NCBI GenBank assembly: GCA_013314755.1
Contig: JABUFA010000001.1
Coordinates: 250,183 to 314,182, forward strand
Reading direction: 5' to 3'
DNA: 64,000 bases
From: Chthonomonadia bacterium
GTDB taxonomy: Bacteria > Armatimonadota > HRBIN16
A program made the translations under genes and the position numbers. Positions 17,703 to 26,727 of this stretch are shown in pieces; the stretch's first letter is position 1, and each line of letters opens with the position of its first letter. The notes beneath the pieces are model-generated. The model was not told where the DNA came from and ran no database searches. It saw only the letters and a list, made by a program, of their open reading frames with translations.

Positions 17703-18935
17703 TTATCCGCCAGCTCCGCCTTCCTGCTGTCCGCCTGCCAGGTTCTGCACTGCAGTGATCAGCGGCAGAAGCAGGGAGATGACGATGAAGCCCACCATGC
17801 CGCCCAGCAGGACGATGAGCACGGGTTCAATCGCCGATGTGAGCGATTGCAGGGTGGACTCCACTTCGGACTCATAGAAGTCCGCCACTTTGGACAGCAT
17901 CTGGTCCAGCGCACCCGATTCCTCACCGATGGAAATCATGTGCACCACCATCGGCGGGAACATGCCGCTCTTCTCCAGAGGTGGTCCGATTCGGTCACCC
18001 TCGCGGATGCGGGCACGGGCTTCCATCACCGCCTCGGCGATAATCTCGTTTGCCACCGTTCCCGCCACCGTTTCCAGCGCCTGCAGGATGGGCACGCCGG
18101 AGCTGAGCAGGGTGCTGAGCGTGCGCGAGAACCGCGCCAGAGCAATCTTGTGGTTGAGCGGACCGAACACCGGCAGTTTCAGTTTCAGGCGGTCATAGAG
18201 CCGGCGTCCAATGCGTGTGCGCACAAACATACGGAATGCCATGACCACCAGCACCACGATGGCAATCATCACGTACCATCGGCTGGTGAGAAAGTTGCTG
18301 AAGTCCATCAGCATCTGCGTCATCACCGGGAAGTCCTTGATGCCCAGGTCCCTGAACACGTCGAAGAACTTGGGCAGGATGAAGGTCACCAGCCCGATGA
18401 CGATTGCCAGCGCGGCAATCACCACGATGGTCGGGTAGGTTAGGGCGGCTTTCACCTTCCGGCGCAGTGCCACATCCGCTTCCAGGAAGGCTGCCAGACG
18501 CTGAAGGCTCTCCTCCAGAACGCCACCCACTTCACCGGCTCGGATCAAGCCGATGAACAGGTTGGAGAACACGTTCGGGTATTTGCTCATCGCTTTGGAG
18601 AGCGTTTGTCCGGCTTCCACCTCCGCCTGGATGTCCATGATGATGCGGCGCAGTTTGGGGCTTTGCGTCTGCTGAGCCAGAACGTCCAGACTGCGCACGA
18701 TGGAAACGCCCGCATCCTGCATGGTGGAGAACTGGCGGCAGAAAATCGCCAGGTCCGACAGTTTCACGCGCCCCCATCCGCCTCCGGGACGCTGTGCGCG
18801 AATCTGGCGCACCTCGGTGACGGTAAAGCCCTGTTCCTGCAGTCGCTTGCGCAGGATTTCCGCGCTTTCCGCCTCAGAGGTGCCCGAACGCACCGTGCCC
18901 ATCGAGTCGCGGAAGGTGTACGCAAAGGTTGGCAT
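17703..18935 (-). CDS. pilC: Type II secretion/type IV pilus inner-membrane platform protein PilC (GspF)
   Basis: PilC forms the inner-membrane platform on which PilB and PilT act. The 410-residue length is typical. Two GspF domains are visible: LAIFCRQFSTMQDAGVSIV with RAGEVGGVLEESLQRLA (residues about 60-170), and ALARFSRTLSTLLSSGVPIL with IGEESGALDQMLSKVADFYE (about 260-370). Membrane segments are near residues 165-200, 215-240 and 370-400. AGGAGGGG is well placed before ATG 18935. It lies between pilT and pilD in the operon. Confidence 0.95.
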   Translation of the reverse strand: MPTFAYTFRDSMGTVRSGTSEAESAEILRKRLQEQGFTVTEVRQIRAQRPGGGWGRVKLSDLAIFCRQFSTMQDAGVSIVRSLDVLAQQTQSPKLRRIIMDIQAEVEAGQTLSKAMSKYPNVFSNLFIGLIRAGEVGGVLEESLQRLAAFLEADVALRRKVKAALTYPTIVVIAALAIVIGLVTFILPKFFDVFRDLGIKDFPVMTQMLMDFSNFLTSRWYVMIAIVVLVVMAFRMFVRTRIGRRLYDRLKLKLPVFGPLNHKIALARFSRTLSTLLSSGVPILQALETVAGTVANEIIAEAVMEARARIREGDRIGPPLEKSGMFPPMVVHMISIGEESGALDQMLSKVADFYESEVESTLQSLTSAIEPVLIVLLGGMVGFIVISLLLPLITAVQNLAGGQQEGGAGG

Positions 18936-18954
18936 CGTTTACCCCTCCTTCTGG

Positions 18955-18979
18955 AGGTGCTGGGCAGAGCCCAGCACCT
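18955..18979 (-). terminator. Hairpin between pilT and pilC
   Basis: AGGTGCTGGG pairs with CCCAGCACCT around a five-base loop. It stands immediately upstream of the pilC ribosome-binding site, without a U-tract. It is more likely an RNA-stability or expression-balancing element than a terminator. Confidence 0.45.
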
Positions 18980-19010
18980 TCACCGATTACTTCACGCTTA
19001 TGCCTGCCGG

Positions 19011-20201
19011 CTACCGCCCACGCACGCCCACCGTTCCCTCGGTCACGGTCGGCGTAATCAGCTTCTTCAGCTCGTCGGGGTTCATCGCCCGCGACAGAGC
19101 CTCTTCCAGCGTAATCCAGCCCTTCATGTACAGGTCACGCAGGGACTGGTCCATCGTCTGCATGCCCACATTCGCGCTGGTTTGTATCACCGAGGTAATC
19201 TGGTGTGCCTTGTTCTCGCGGATGAGGTTTCGGATTGCCGGCGTGGCAATCATCACCTCCACGGCAGGCACACGTCCGGGTTGTCCTGCGCGCGGCAGTA
19301 ACTGCTGGCAGATGACCGCCTGGATGCTGTTGGACAGCTGGATTCGGATTTGCTCCTGCTGACCGGGCGGGAACACGTCCACGATACGGTCAATGGTGGT
19401 GGCGGCGCTGTTGGTGTGCAAGGTTGCCAGCACCAGGTGTCCCGTCTCGGCAGCGGTAATCGCTAAGGCGATGGTCTCCGGGTCGCGCATCTCGCCCACG
19501 AGGATGACGTCTGGGTCCTCGCGCAGAACCGCACGCAGGGCGTTGTGGAACGATTTGGTATCCTGTCCCAGCTCGCGCTGGTTGATGATGCTGAAGCGGT
19601 GCGTGTGCAGGTATTCAATCGGGTCCTCGATGGTCACGATGTGCACGCTCCGCTCCATGTTAATCTGGTTAATCATCGCCGCCTGCGTGGTGGACTTACC
19701 CGAACCGGTGGGACCGGTCACGATGATAAGCCCGCGCGGCAGCCGGGTGAGCTCTTCCAGCACGGGCGGCAGGTTCAGCTCGCGAATGGTGGGGATGCGG
19801 GTCGGAATCAGGCGGAACGCCGCGGCGACCGCTCCCCGGTCGCGGTACACATTCACGCGGAACCGCGCCATCTTGCCCAGCGAGTACGAGAAGTCCAGCT
19901 CCAGCGTGCTTTCGAACCGCTGGATTTGCTCGTCGGTCAGGATATCGTACATCAACCGCTGGGTATCCTGCGGTGTGGCTTTTTCATAATTGGTGGGAAT
20001 TAACCTGCCATCCACGCGAATAACAGGGGGTACGCCTGCGCACAGGTGCAGGTCGGATGCTCCTTTTTCCACCACGATGCGCAGGAGGTCGTCGATATGG
20101 GCATCCTCCAGGCTGCGCGGGCGTACTGCCGACGCAGCGGAGGTTGCGCCCGGTTGTCCTCCGATTGTCGGTTCGATATCGAACTGCGTTGTCTGCTCCA
20201 C
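19011..20201 (-). CDS. pilT: Type IV pilus retraction ATPase PilT
   Basis: PilT is the hexameric ATPase that disassembles pilin subunits and powers twitching. The 396-residue protein shows ASDLHLCAGVPPVIRVDG at the N-domain, Walker A GPTGSGKST near residue 162, the Asp box VTIEDPIEYLH, Walker B VILVGEMRDPETI, and the His box ATLHTNSA. The region after Walker B includes PPGQQEQIRIQLSNSIQAV, and AIRNLIRENKAHQI is the retraction-type signature. The first 35 residues are a low-complexity extension. The start is GTG 20201 with GGGAGG eleven bases upstream. It follows pilB closely. The organism can therefore probably both extend and retract pili. Confidence 0.95.
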   Translation of the reverse strand: MEQTTQFDIEPTIGGQPGATSAASAVRPRSLEDAHIDDLLRIVVEKGASDLHLCAGVPPVIRVDGRLIPTNYEKATPQDTQRLMYDILTDEQIQRFESTLELDFSYSLGKMARFRVNVYRDRGAVAAAFRLIPTRIPTIRELNLPPVLEELTRLPRGLIIVTGPTGSGKSTTQAAMINQINMERSVHIVTIEDPIEYLHTHRFSIINQRELGQDTKSFHNALRAVLREDPDVILVGEMRDPETIALAITAAETGHLVLATLHTNSAATTIDRIVDVFPPGQQEQIRIQLSNSIQAVICQQLLPRAGQPGRVPAVEVMIATPAIRNLIRENKAHQITSVIQTSANVGMQTMDQSLRDLYMKGWITLEEALSRAMNPDELKKLITPTVTEGTVGVRGR

Positions 20202-20225
20202 GGAAACTTCTGCCTCCCTTTGAGA

Positions 20226-21995
20226 TTAGTGTCCTGCGGTGAAGACCACGCGCATCACTTCGTCCGGCGTGGTGACGCCTTCCAGCACTTTCAGCAAGCC
20301 GTCTTCGCGCAGTTCGTGCATGCCGTTCGCCTTCGCGGCGTCACGGATGTCTGCCAGCGGTGCGCGCCGGACAATCAGCTCTGCGATTTCGTCGTTCACC
20401 CGCATCAGTTCAAAGATGCCGATACGTCCGCGGAACCCGGTATATCGGCACGCCTCGCACCCTCGCCCGCGCCACAGGGTAACCATCTGTTCGGGGTGTT
20501 CGGGGCGGAAGCCGAAGCGCCGCAGGTCGGCAGCGGGCACTTCGTACGGCTCTTTGCAGTGCGGGCAGAGGCGACGTGCCAGACGCTGTGCGAGAACACC
20601 AATCACAGTAGCAGAGATCAGGTAAGGCTCCACGCCCATATCCACCATACGGATAACGGCGGACGGCGCATCGTTGGTGTGCAGGGTGGTTAACACCAGG
20701 TGTCCGGTCAGCGACGCCTCGATGGCGATTTCGGCGGTCTCCAGGTCGCGCATTTCACCGACCATGATGATATCCGGGTCCTGGCGCAGGAAGGAGCGGA
20801 GAGCGTTGGCGAACGTTAACCCCGCTTTACGGTTTACCTGCACCTGGCTGATGCCCGGCAGCTGGTACTCCACCGGGTCCTCGATGGTGATGATGTTCTT
20901 CTCGATGGAGTTCAGCTTGTGCAGGACGGAGTACTGGGTTGTGGTCTTCCCCGAACCTGTGGGACCGGTAGAGAGCACCATACCGTTCGGCTGGACGACC
21001 AGCTCCTCGAGCTGAGCCTGCACTTCAGGGGTGAAGCCCAGTTTTTCCAGACCGATGAGGATGCTGGTTTTATCCAGGATACGCATGACGATTTTCTCGC
21101 CCATGCCGGAGCTCAGGTGCACGGGGATAGAAGAGACACGCAGGTCGTAGTCTTTACCTTCCACCCGGATGGGGATGCGTCCGTCTTGCGGCAGGCGTCG
21201 CTCGGCGATGTTCATTTCCGCCATAATCTTGTAACGGGAGATGAGCGGCGCCTGAATGTACTTGGGCAGGGTCATGATTTCGTGCAGAACACCGTCAATG
21301 CGGTAGCGGATGCGCACGCCGCGCTCCTGGGGTTCCACGTGGATATCCGAAGCGCGCTCTTTCACTGCCTGCTGGATGATGGTGTTGGCGATGCGCACAA
21401 TGGGCGCCTCTTCGGCGACGCGCGCGGCGCTTTCTACGTCCTCCTCATCCACATCCATGCCCACGCCAACCTGCGCGATGTCGGCTTTGATTTGCGCCAT
21501 CATTCCCCCGCCAACCGGTGCCGCCGCGGCCTGTGCTTCCTGTTCAGGAGCTCTGCCCACCACCGACTGATAGGCACGGTTAATCGCCTCTTCGATGGCG
21601 TCCGCCGCTGCCAGCGCGGGGCGAATGGTGCATCGCGAAACAAGCCTCAGGTCATCAAACGCCAGCACGTTGTTCACATCCGCCATTGCTACCGTCAACA
21701 CGTTGCCGTCTTTGAGGATAGGGACCACCTTGTGCTGGCGAGCAATGCGTTCAGGAACAACGTTCACCGCGCTGGGGTCAATCGTGAAGGTGTTCAGGTC
21801 GACAAAAGGAACCCCCAGTTCCTGCGCTCGCGCTTCCGCCACCTGAGCAGGCGTTGCCCACTGGTTGTCTACCAGTATCCTGCCCAGGTCACCGCCCGAA
21901 CTGCGCTGAATTTTTTGCGCCTGTTCCAGCTGTTCGCGGGTGACGTATCCCCTCTCGACCAGGTATTCGCCCAGGCTTTTTCGTACAGTTGCCAT
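20226..21995 (-). CDS. pilB: Type IV pilus extension ATPase PilB (GspE family)
   Basis: PilB drives pilin polymerisation. The 589-residue sequence has a MshEN/GspE N-terminal domain (about 1-150, [20 protein letters not shown]), the [20 protein letters not shown] segment, Walker [10 protein letters not shown] near 343, Asp box [14 protein letters not shown], Walker [16 protein letters not shown] and His box [13 protein letters not shown]. The C-terminal zinc-binding cysteines are CPHC (about 474) and CEAC (about 510). It is the first gene of the pilus operon, behind the promoter at 22119-22091. Confidence 0.95.
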   Translation of the reverse strand: MATVRKSLGEYLVERGYVTREQLEQAQKIQRSSGGDLGRILVDNQWATPAQVAEARAQELGVPFVDLNTFTIDPSAVNVVPERIARQHKVVPILKDGNVLTVAMADVNNVLAFDDLRLVSRCTIRPALAAADAIEEAINRAYQSVVGRAPEQEAQAAAAPVGGGMMAQIKADIAQVGVGMDVDEEDVESAARVAEEAPIVRIANTIIQQAVKERASDIHVEPQERGVRIRYRIDGVLHEIMTLPKYIQAPLISRYKIMAEMNIAERRLPQDGRIPIRVEGKDYDLRVSSIPVHLSSGMGEKIVMRILDKTSILIGLEKLGFTPEVQAQLEELVVQPNGMVLSTGPTGSGKTTTQYSVLHKLNSIEKNIITIEDPVEYQLPGISQVQVNRKAGLTFANALRSFLRQDPDIIMVGEMRDLETAEIAIEASLTGHLVLTTLHTNDAPSAVIRMVDMGVEPYLISATVIGVLAQRLARRLCPHCKEPYEVPAADLRRFGFRPEHPEQMVTLWRGRGCEACRYTGFRGRIGIFELMRVNDEIAELIVRRAPLADIRDAAKANGMHELREDGLLKVLEGVTTPDEVMRVVFTAGH

Positions 21996-22090
21996 CGCTC
22001 TCTCACCCCGTCTCGTCGTTTCGGTCGCGCCTGGTGCTCGTTCGCGCCAGGTGCTGGTTTTACGGATGATTCCTTGCTCCCAGACAAGCG

Positions 22091-22119
22091 ATTATAGCAT
22101 GATACCACAGGACGCGCAA
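22091..22119 (-). promoter_or_regulatory. Sigma-70-type promoter of the pilus operon
   Basis: On the minus strand TTGCGC and a perfect TATAAT are separated by 17 bases. Transcription would start near 22084, giving a leader of about 90 bases before pilB. The promoter abuts the aroE stop codon. Confidence 0.68.
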
Positions 22120-22125
22120 TACCTT

Positions 22126-23001
22126 CTACACAACCTGTCCTGCGAACTCCATACCCAGCGCTTTGCGCACCACCTGTTCCATCACATCCACTGGTGGGTA
22201 TTGCCCTGTCCACAGCCGAAACGATTCCGCTCCCTGATACACCAGCATTTTTACGCCATTCATGATGGCACATCCTCTTTTTTGCGCTTCGCGCAGCAGC
22301 CGACTCACCGGCGGATTGTAAATCAGGTCATACACCAGCATATCCGGGTGCAGCCCCTCCAGCGGGATCGGCGGCATCTCCTCTACATGGGGATACAGCC
22401 CCAGCGGAGTGGTGTTCACCAGCACCCGTGCCTTTCGCATCACATCCACCACCGCCGGGTCGGTATACTGCAGCGCATGAGCCTCCGCTCCCAGTTCCCA
22501 CAGCATCTGTGCCGCCCGGTCTCTGTGCCGGCTGACCACGATGACGCTTGCACCGACCTGAATCAGCGCATTTGCCACCGCTCGCGCTGAACCGCCCGTG
22601 CCCAGCACCACCACTTCCAGGTCCTCACCGAGGGATACTTGCTCGGACTCCAGCGAGCGCAGGAAGCCGATGCCATCGGTGCTCGTGCCGCACAGTGCAC
22701 CGTCCTCACGCCGGTAAACGGTGTTCACTGCGCCGATTTGCTTTGCCACCTCACTCAGTTCGTCCATCAGTGGCGGTATCAGCTCCTTCAGCGGCACAGT
22801 AATGTTCGCGCCGCGAAAACTCATCGCACGCAGTCCAGCGACGGCGTCCTGTACGCTCTCTGGCGGGGTGAGCAGGGGCACGTAGATCCAATCCATGTTC
22901 AGCGCTTCAAACGCGGCGTTATGCATCGCCGGCGAGAGGCTGTGCTCGACCGGGTAGCCCATCACGCCTACGACCTGTGTCCGCCCAGTAATTACCCTCA
23001 C
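22126..23001 (-). CDS. aroE: Shikimate dehydrogenase
   Basis: AroE reduces 3-dehydroshikimate to shikimate with NADPH in aromatic amino acid synthesis. The 291-residue length is standard. Substrate-binding motifs are GYPVEHSLSPAMHNAAF, ANITVPLKE (catalytic Lys) and GTSTDGIGF (catalytic Asp); the nucleotide loop is VLGTGGSARAVA. The ending NGVKMLVYQGAESF is characteristic. The start is GTG 23001, with GGGGGAG eight bases upstream. It is the last gene of a ruvX-mltG-yqeG-aroE run; yqeG next to aroE is also a known Firmicutes arrangement. Confidence 0.95.
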   Translation of the reverse strand: MRVITGRTQVVGVMGYPVEHSLSPAMHNAAFEALNMDWIYVPLLTPPESVQDAVAGLRAMSFRGANITVPLKELIPPLMDELSEVAKQIGAVNTVYRREDGALCGTSTDGIGFLRSLESEQVSLGEDLEVVVLGTGGSARAVANALIQVGASVIVVSRHRDRAAQMLWELGAEAHALQYTDPAVVDVMRKARVLVNTTPLGLYPHVEEMPPIPLEGLHPDMLVYDLIYNPPVSRLLREAQKRGCAIMNGVKMLVYQGAESFRLWTGQYPPVDVMEQVVRKALGMEFAGQVV

Positions 23002-23031
23002 GAACCCACTCCCCCTTTATCTGTTTGACGT

Positions 23032-23580
23032 TCATATTGTTCTTTCGGTTCCCGCCGTCTGCTTCAGTGCTCCGGATCGGCGATACGCCCACAGTAAGAT
23101 TCGCTCCAGAAGCCGACTTACCTTCGTGCCGAGAAACTCGTGCCTTGCCATCGGCATCACGAGGATGGTGCGCATCCCCATGCGGTTGCCACCCCACACG
23201 TCGGTAAAAATCTGGTCGCCTATCATCACCGCCTGCTGGGGGGTGGCTTTCAAACGCTCCAGTGCCTGACGCAGCCCGTATCGGCGGGGCTTGAATGCCT
23301 TGGGCACGTAGGCAACGCCCAGCTCCTTCGCCAGAATCTCCAGCCTGCGCCTGCGACGGGTATTGGAGACCAGGCACAGACGCAAACCTGCTCCCTTCAT
23401 CGCCTCAATCCACTGGCGAACCCCGTCGGGCACATCCAGCCGCTGCCAGGGTACCAGGGTGTTATCCAGGTCCAGCAAAACCGCCTGAATGCCCTGCTGT
23501 TTCAGCTTTGCCGGGTCGATCTCGGCGACGCTGGAAACCACCTCGTCGGGGCACCAGCGAAGCCACCCTCGTTTGTTCAT
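23032..23580 (-). CDS. yqeG: YqeG family HAD IIIA-type phosphatase
   Basis: The HAD motif I is DLDNTLVPW (residues about 37-45), motif II is LVSNTRRRRR, and motif III/IV is PQQAVMIGDQIFTDVWGGNRMG. Length (182 aa) and the AFKPRRYGLRQAL segment fit the YqeG family, small intracellular phosphatases of unknown substrate. The start overlaps the mltG stop by four bases (23577-23580), so translation is coupled. Confidence 0.9.
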   Translation of the reverse strand: MNKRGWLRWCPDEVVSSVAEIDPAKLKQQGIQAVLLDLDNTLVPWQRLDVPDGVRQWIEAMKGAGLRLCLVSNTRRRRRLEILAKELGVAYVPKAFKPRRYGLRQALERLKATPQQAVMIGDQIFTDVWGGNRMGMRTILVMPMARHEFLGTKVSRLLERILLWAYRRSGALKQTAGTERTI

Positions 23581-24599
23581 GGTATCGCTCGCGCTCGCTC
23601 CCTTCGCGCCCGGGCAACGGCAACATGGTGCTCCTGCAATGTGCGCGTGAAAATATGACTGCCGTCCGGGCGGGCTACGTAATACAGATAGTCTACCTGC
23701 GCCGGGCGCAATGCCGCCTCAATACAGGCACTGCCTGGGTTGGCGATGGGTCCCGGCGGTAGCCCTTTCCGCCTGTACGTATTATAATCGGAATCCACGT
23801 CCAGGTCACGATACAGCACGCGCGACTTATGCACGCCCAGTGCATATAACACCGTTGCGTCGATCTCCAGCCTCATCCCGCGGCGCAGTCGGTTGCGGAT
23901 GACGGCGGAAATCAGCGGGCGGTCTTCCGGCACCTTCGCCTCCCGTTCTATCATCGAAGCAATCGTCAATATCTGATGAAAGGTGAACCCCGATCCCTCG
24001 ATCTCGGCGCGATACTTCTGGTAAACCTCCCTGTCCAGCAGGGAAATCATCGCCTGGATTGCGGGGCGTGCGCCAGTGCCTCGCGGAAATCGGTAGGTAT
24101 TCGGGAAGAGATAGCCCTCCAGGTTTTTCGGCAGGGGGAACGACGCTTTAAAGGTATCGCCTTCGGTGGTTGCCAGTCGCACGAACTCTTCCGCCTCAGC
24201 CACGCCGCGCTCCTCCAGCAAACGTGCAATCTGCCGAATGGTATAACCTTCCGGGATGGTCACCCAGCTGGTTGCCACGCGCCCCTCGGCGATGATTCGC
24301 GCAATCTGCTGGGGCGACATGTTCGGGCGCAGTTCATACTGTCCCGGCTTCAGGCGGCTTCCCCAGCCCTTCCAGCGCACCACCCACTCGAACGTCCACG
24401 CCCGCCGGATGATGCCCATCTGTTGCAGTTTCTGCCCAATCTGGCGCGCGCTCATGCCGGGCGTAATTCGCACCAATCGCAGGGAGCCTTTTCCCACAGG
24501 CTGGAACTGCCACCAGAGCCATCCTCCCGCCAGCAGGAGCACCGTTAGCGCAATGCCTGCGGCTATCAGCCATCTATATTGCACGCTTTTCGGTTCCAT
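23577..24599 (-). CDS. mltG: Endolytic murein transglycosylase MltG
   Basis: MltG cuts nascent peptidoglycan glycan strands at the outer face of the inner membrane. A single membrane anchor spans about residues 9-30. A LysM-like segment (PEGYTIRQIARLLEERGV) is followed by the YceG core: TIASMIEREAKVPEDRPLIS with the catalytic Glu in IEREA, RNRLRRGMRLEIDATVLYAL, then YNTYRRKGLPPGPIANPG and YYVARPDGSHIFTRTLQEH. The 340-residue length is typical. It overlaps ruvX by 26 bases and yqeG by four. Confidence 0.95.
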   Translation of the reverse strand: MEPKSVQYRWLIAAGIALTVLLLAGGWLWWQFQPVGKGSLRLVRITPGMSARQIGQKLQQMGIIRRAWTFEWVVRWKGWGSRLKPGQYELRPNMSPQQIARIIAEGRVATSWVTIPEGYTIRQIARLLEERGVAEAEEFVRLATTEGDTFKASFPLPKNLEGYLFPNTYRFPRGTGARPAIQAMISLLDREVYQKYRAEIEGSGFTFHQILTIASMIEREAKVPEDRPLISAVIRNRLRRGMRLEIDATVLYALGVHKSRVLYRDLDVDSDYNTYRRKGLPPGPIANPGSACIEAALRPAQVDYLYYVARPDGSHIFTRTLQEHHVAVARARRERARAIP

Positions 24600-25023
24600 C
24601 CGTCCTCTTTGCCGAACGCTGGCTCAGGTATCGCTCCAGAATCAGCGCCGCTGCCACCGCATCCACCCTCTGCCTGCGCACCCCGCGCCGAACGTCCGCC
24701 TCGCTCATGCGCCTGTCCGCCTCGACGGTGCTCAGTCGCTCGTCCACCAGCATTACGGGAACGTTTAATGCATCGCGCAGGTGAGAGATAAACTGATGCA
24801 CCTTTTGCGCCGATTGCGCTTGCTCGCCTCGCAGGGTGTAAGGTAGCCCCACCACCACCTCGCCGACGGCGTGTTCCCGAATCAGCTGCGCTATCCGCGC
24901 CACGTCCTTTGCCACGCCTTCGCGCGAAATCACCGCCAGCGGCTGAGAGATGGTCGCGGTTTCGTCGCTGACCGCCACACCAATACGTCGTTCTCCTATG
25001 TCCAGAGCCAGTACACGTGCCAT
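24574..25023 (-). CDS. ruvX: Holliday junction resolvase-like protein RuvX (YqgF)
   Basis: RuvX/YqgF is an RNase H-fold nuclease tied to rRNA processing and Holliday junction resolution. Motifs visible are ALDIGERRIGVAVSD (first catalytic Asp), VVVGLPYTLRGEQ, LVDERLSTVEA (Glu) and VDAVAAALILERYL (final Asp). The 149-residue length is standard. ATG 25023 lies only about five bases beyond the expected transcription start of the promoter at 25063-25035, so the mRNA may be leaderless or nearly so. It heads the ruvX-mltG-yqeG-aroE set. Confidence 0.93.
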   Translation of the reverse strand: MARVLALDIGERRIGVAVSDETATISQPLAVISREGVAKDVARIAQLIREHAVGEVVVGLPYTLRGEQAQSAQKVHQFISHLRDALNVPVMLVDERLSTVEADRRMSEADVRRGVRRQRVDAVAAALILERYLSQRSAKRTDGTEKRAI

Positions 25024-25034
25024 CGGTTACCCGT

Positions 25035-25063
25035 ATTGTACCGCACCTCAGAGGGGATAGCAA
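25035..25063 (-). promoter_or_regulatory. Sigma-70-type promoter of ruvX
   Basis: On the minus strand TTGCTA and TACAAT are separated by 17 bases. The expected start is near 25028, which leaves almost no room for a ribosome-binding site before ATG 25023. Confidence 0.65.
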
Positions 25064-25080
25064 CGCAGGGGCTATGTCAT

Positions 25081-25576
25081 TCTGTGGAGGGCGAGGCTCC
25101 CGCCGAGCCGTTTGAGGTGCCGGCCCCCCTGTCGTCCCCCCGCAAGCAGGGGGATTGTTAGCCCCCCTGTAGTCCCCCCGCAAGCAGGGGGACAATTCCT
25201 GCGCGCCTAGGTGGGGCTGTCCTGATTCTCGGTGGGCAACCACAGGGGGTTGCCCCTACAACATCTTTTGGAGGGCGAGGCTCCCGCTGAGACGTTTTGC
25301 CCTCTCCTTGTGGGAGAGGGTCAGGGTGAGGGCTTTGCGGGGAGGTTAGGAGGAGCTGTACTGCGTCGGAGAGAGGTTCGATGATTCCATAAAGCAACCT
25401 AACCCCCAGCCCCTTCCCTGCGAGGGAAGGGGAGATTCTCCTCTCCCCGCGTCGGGGAGAGGTCGGGAGAGGGGTTGTCTTCCCCGCCTGCGAAGTGGAC
25501 AACCACAAGGGTTGCCCCTACAGACGGTTCACTGGCAGATTTACCTCTCCCCGCGTCGGGGAGAGGACGGGAGAGG
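25081..25576. repeat. Mosaic of short hairpin-forming interspersed repeats
   Basis: The 618-base gap between ruvX and the next gene has no credible gene. It is built from duplicated modules. A TGGAGGGCGAGGCTCCCGC unit occurs at 25085-25107 and 25269-25291. A unit starting GCCCCCCTGT and ending in CAAGCAGGGGG occurs at 25123-25154 and 25161-25192. A GGGCAACCAC...GGTTGCCCCTACA unit occurs at 25233-25260 and, shortened, at 25499-25522. A CTCTCCCCGCGTCGGGGAGA unit occurs at 25441-25473 and 25545-25576. A similar CCCTCTCCTTGTGGGAGAGG unit lies near 25302. Each can fold into a hairpin. They look like REP/MITE-like elements that have accumulated at one site. Confidence 0.8.
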
Positions 25577-25641
25577 AGTTTTTCCTTCCCGTCTTTTATG
25601 TTATGATGTAGACACATCCTGAAACGGCTGGAGGCAATCCC

Positions 25642-26727
25642 GTGAGCCATAAACATGACCTTGTTGCACCACCAGACATCATCCGGCGCGATTTCGCCGA
25701 GATGGACGCGGAGGAGACCCTGCGCTGTAGCTGGGATGTGGAAGAGCTCCTGCTGATGCAGGCGATAGAGGGACATGCCCACGAGGGGCACGGCGCGTTT
25801 CATGGGCGACGCTATCCCAATACCACTATCGACCATATCGCCCGCGCTCTGCGCCGCGACCCACATGCCATCCGCGCCGCGCGACAGGCGCTCATTGACG
25901 ACATCCGTCGATACGCCGAGCGGGTTGTCGCGGGAGAACGCCCCGAGCTGATGGACGAAGAGGGCGTACCCCTTCTGACCATCAGCACCTTGCGTCACCT
26001 GCACGTTGACCCCGAGGACGTCCTGCGCGGGCTGTTTCTGGGCGGATTCCGCGATGACCCTGACGTGCGCAAAGTGGTGGAGGAACGCACCGGCTGGACG
26101 ATTGGCGGGGGAAGAGGCTATCTGGTCAACACGCAGGTGATGGAGCGGATGGGGCTGGATGGCTATCAGCTGGCGAAACAGGCGCACGAGCACGAGCTGG
26201 ACGACTTTCGCGCCAGCGGGTTGATTGTGGGAGTGGAACGCGCGCATGACCCAGATGTACAGTACATGTATATCCGCCATCGCGTGGGACCCGGCGCATC
26301 GGATGATGCTGCGATAGTGATGGCAGGCAAGGTGTGGAACCTGGGAGTGGCGGTCGGTATGTTTCTGGCAGATGCCATAGACACCTTAGAGAAGTACGTG
26401 CTGGAATACGGCGACAAAGACCGCGAGATGGCGGAGTATATCCTGCAGAACTTTAAGCAACTGGAGATGGACTGGGAAGATGTTTACCGCCTGACGTTTT
26501 TGGCGGCGGTACCCGAAGACCAGCGTGACGACGTGCCGGATAGCAGTCTGCGTCACTTCCTGCGCGTCGACCGCAAGCACGACCAGTGTGCGCTGGAGAG
26601 CCATCTGCTGTACATCCAGGGGCGACCCTACGCGCGGATGGTGCTGGCGCACGAAGGCATCCCCAATCATCGCTTTTATGCCTATGTGGAGGAGCGGTTA
26701 GCGAAGGCGCATGAGTACGGTTTCTGA
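25642..26727 (+). CDS. Uncharacterised 361-aa protein upstream of ABC transporter ATPases
   Basis: I do not recognise this soluble, acidic, His- and Arg-rich protein. It has no signal peptide or membrane segment. Visible features are a His-rich stretch near residue 45 (EGHAHEGHGAFHG), which could bind metal, a helical middle (residues about 60-190), and conserved-looking stretches VQYMYIRHRVGPGASDD and IQGRPYARMVLAHEGIPN. The start is GTG 25642 with GGAGG seven bases upstream. Its 3' end overlaps the first ABC ATPase by 17 bases, so the three genes are probably one transcription unit. Confidence 0.8.
   Translation: MSHKHDLVAPPDIIRRDFAEMDAEETLRCSWDVEELLLMQAIEGHAHEGHGAFHGRRYPNTTIDHIARALRRDPHAIRAARQALIDDIRRYAERVVAGERPELMDEEGVPLLTISTLRHLHVDPEDVLRGLFLGGFRDDPDVRKVVEERTGWTIGGGRGYLVNTQVMERMGLDGYQLAKQAHEHELDDFRASGLIVGVERAHDPDVQYMYIRHRVGPGASDDAAIVMAGKVWNLGVAVGMFLADAIDTLEKYVLEYGDKDREMAEYILQNFKQLEMDWEDVYRLTFLAAVPEDQRDDVPDSSLRHFLRVDRKHDQCALESHLLYIQGRPYARMVLAHEGIPNHRFYAYVEERLAKAHEYGF

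Noticed and set aside
25081..25576. Possible CRISPR array
   Set aside because: Units differ in sequence and length, there are no regular spacers, and no cas genes are near.
25399..26280. Minus-strand open frame of 293 aa
   Set aside because: It is antisense to the real gene at 25642-26727 and runs through repeat sequence.
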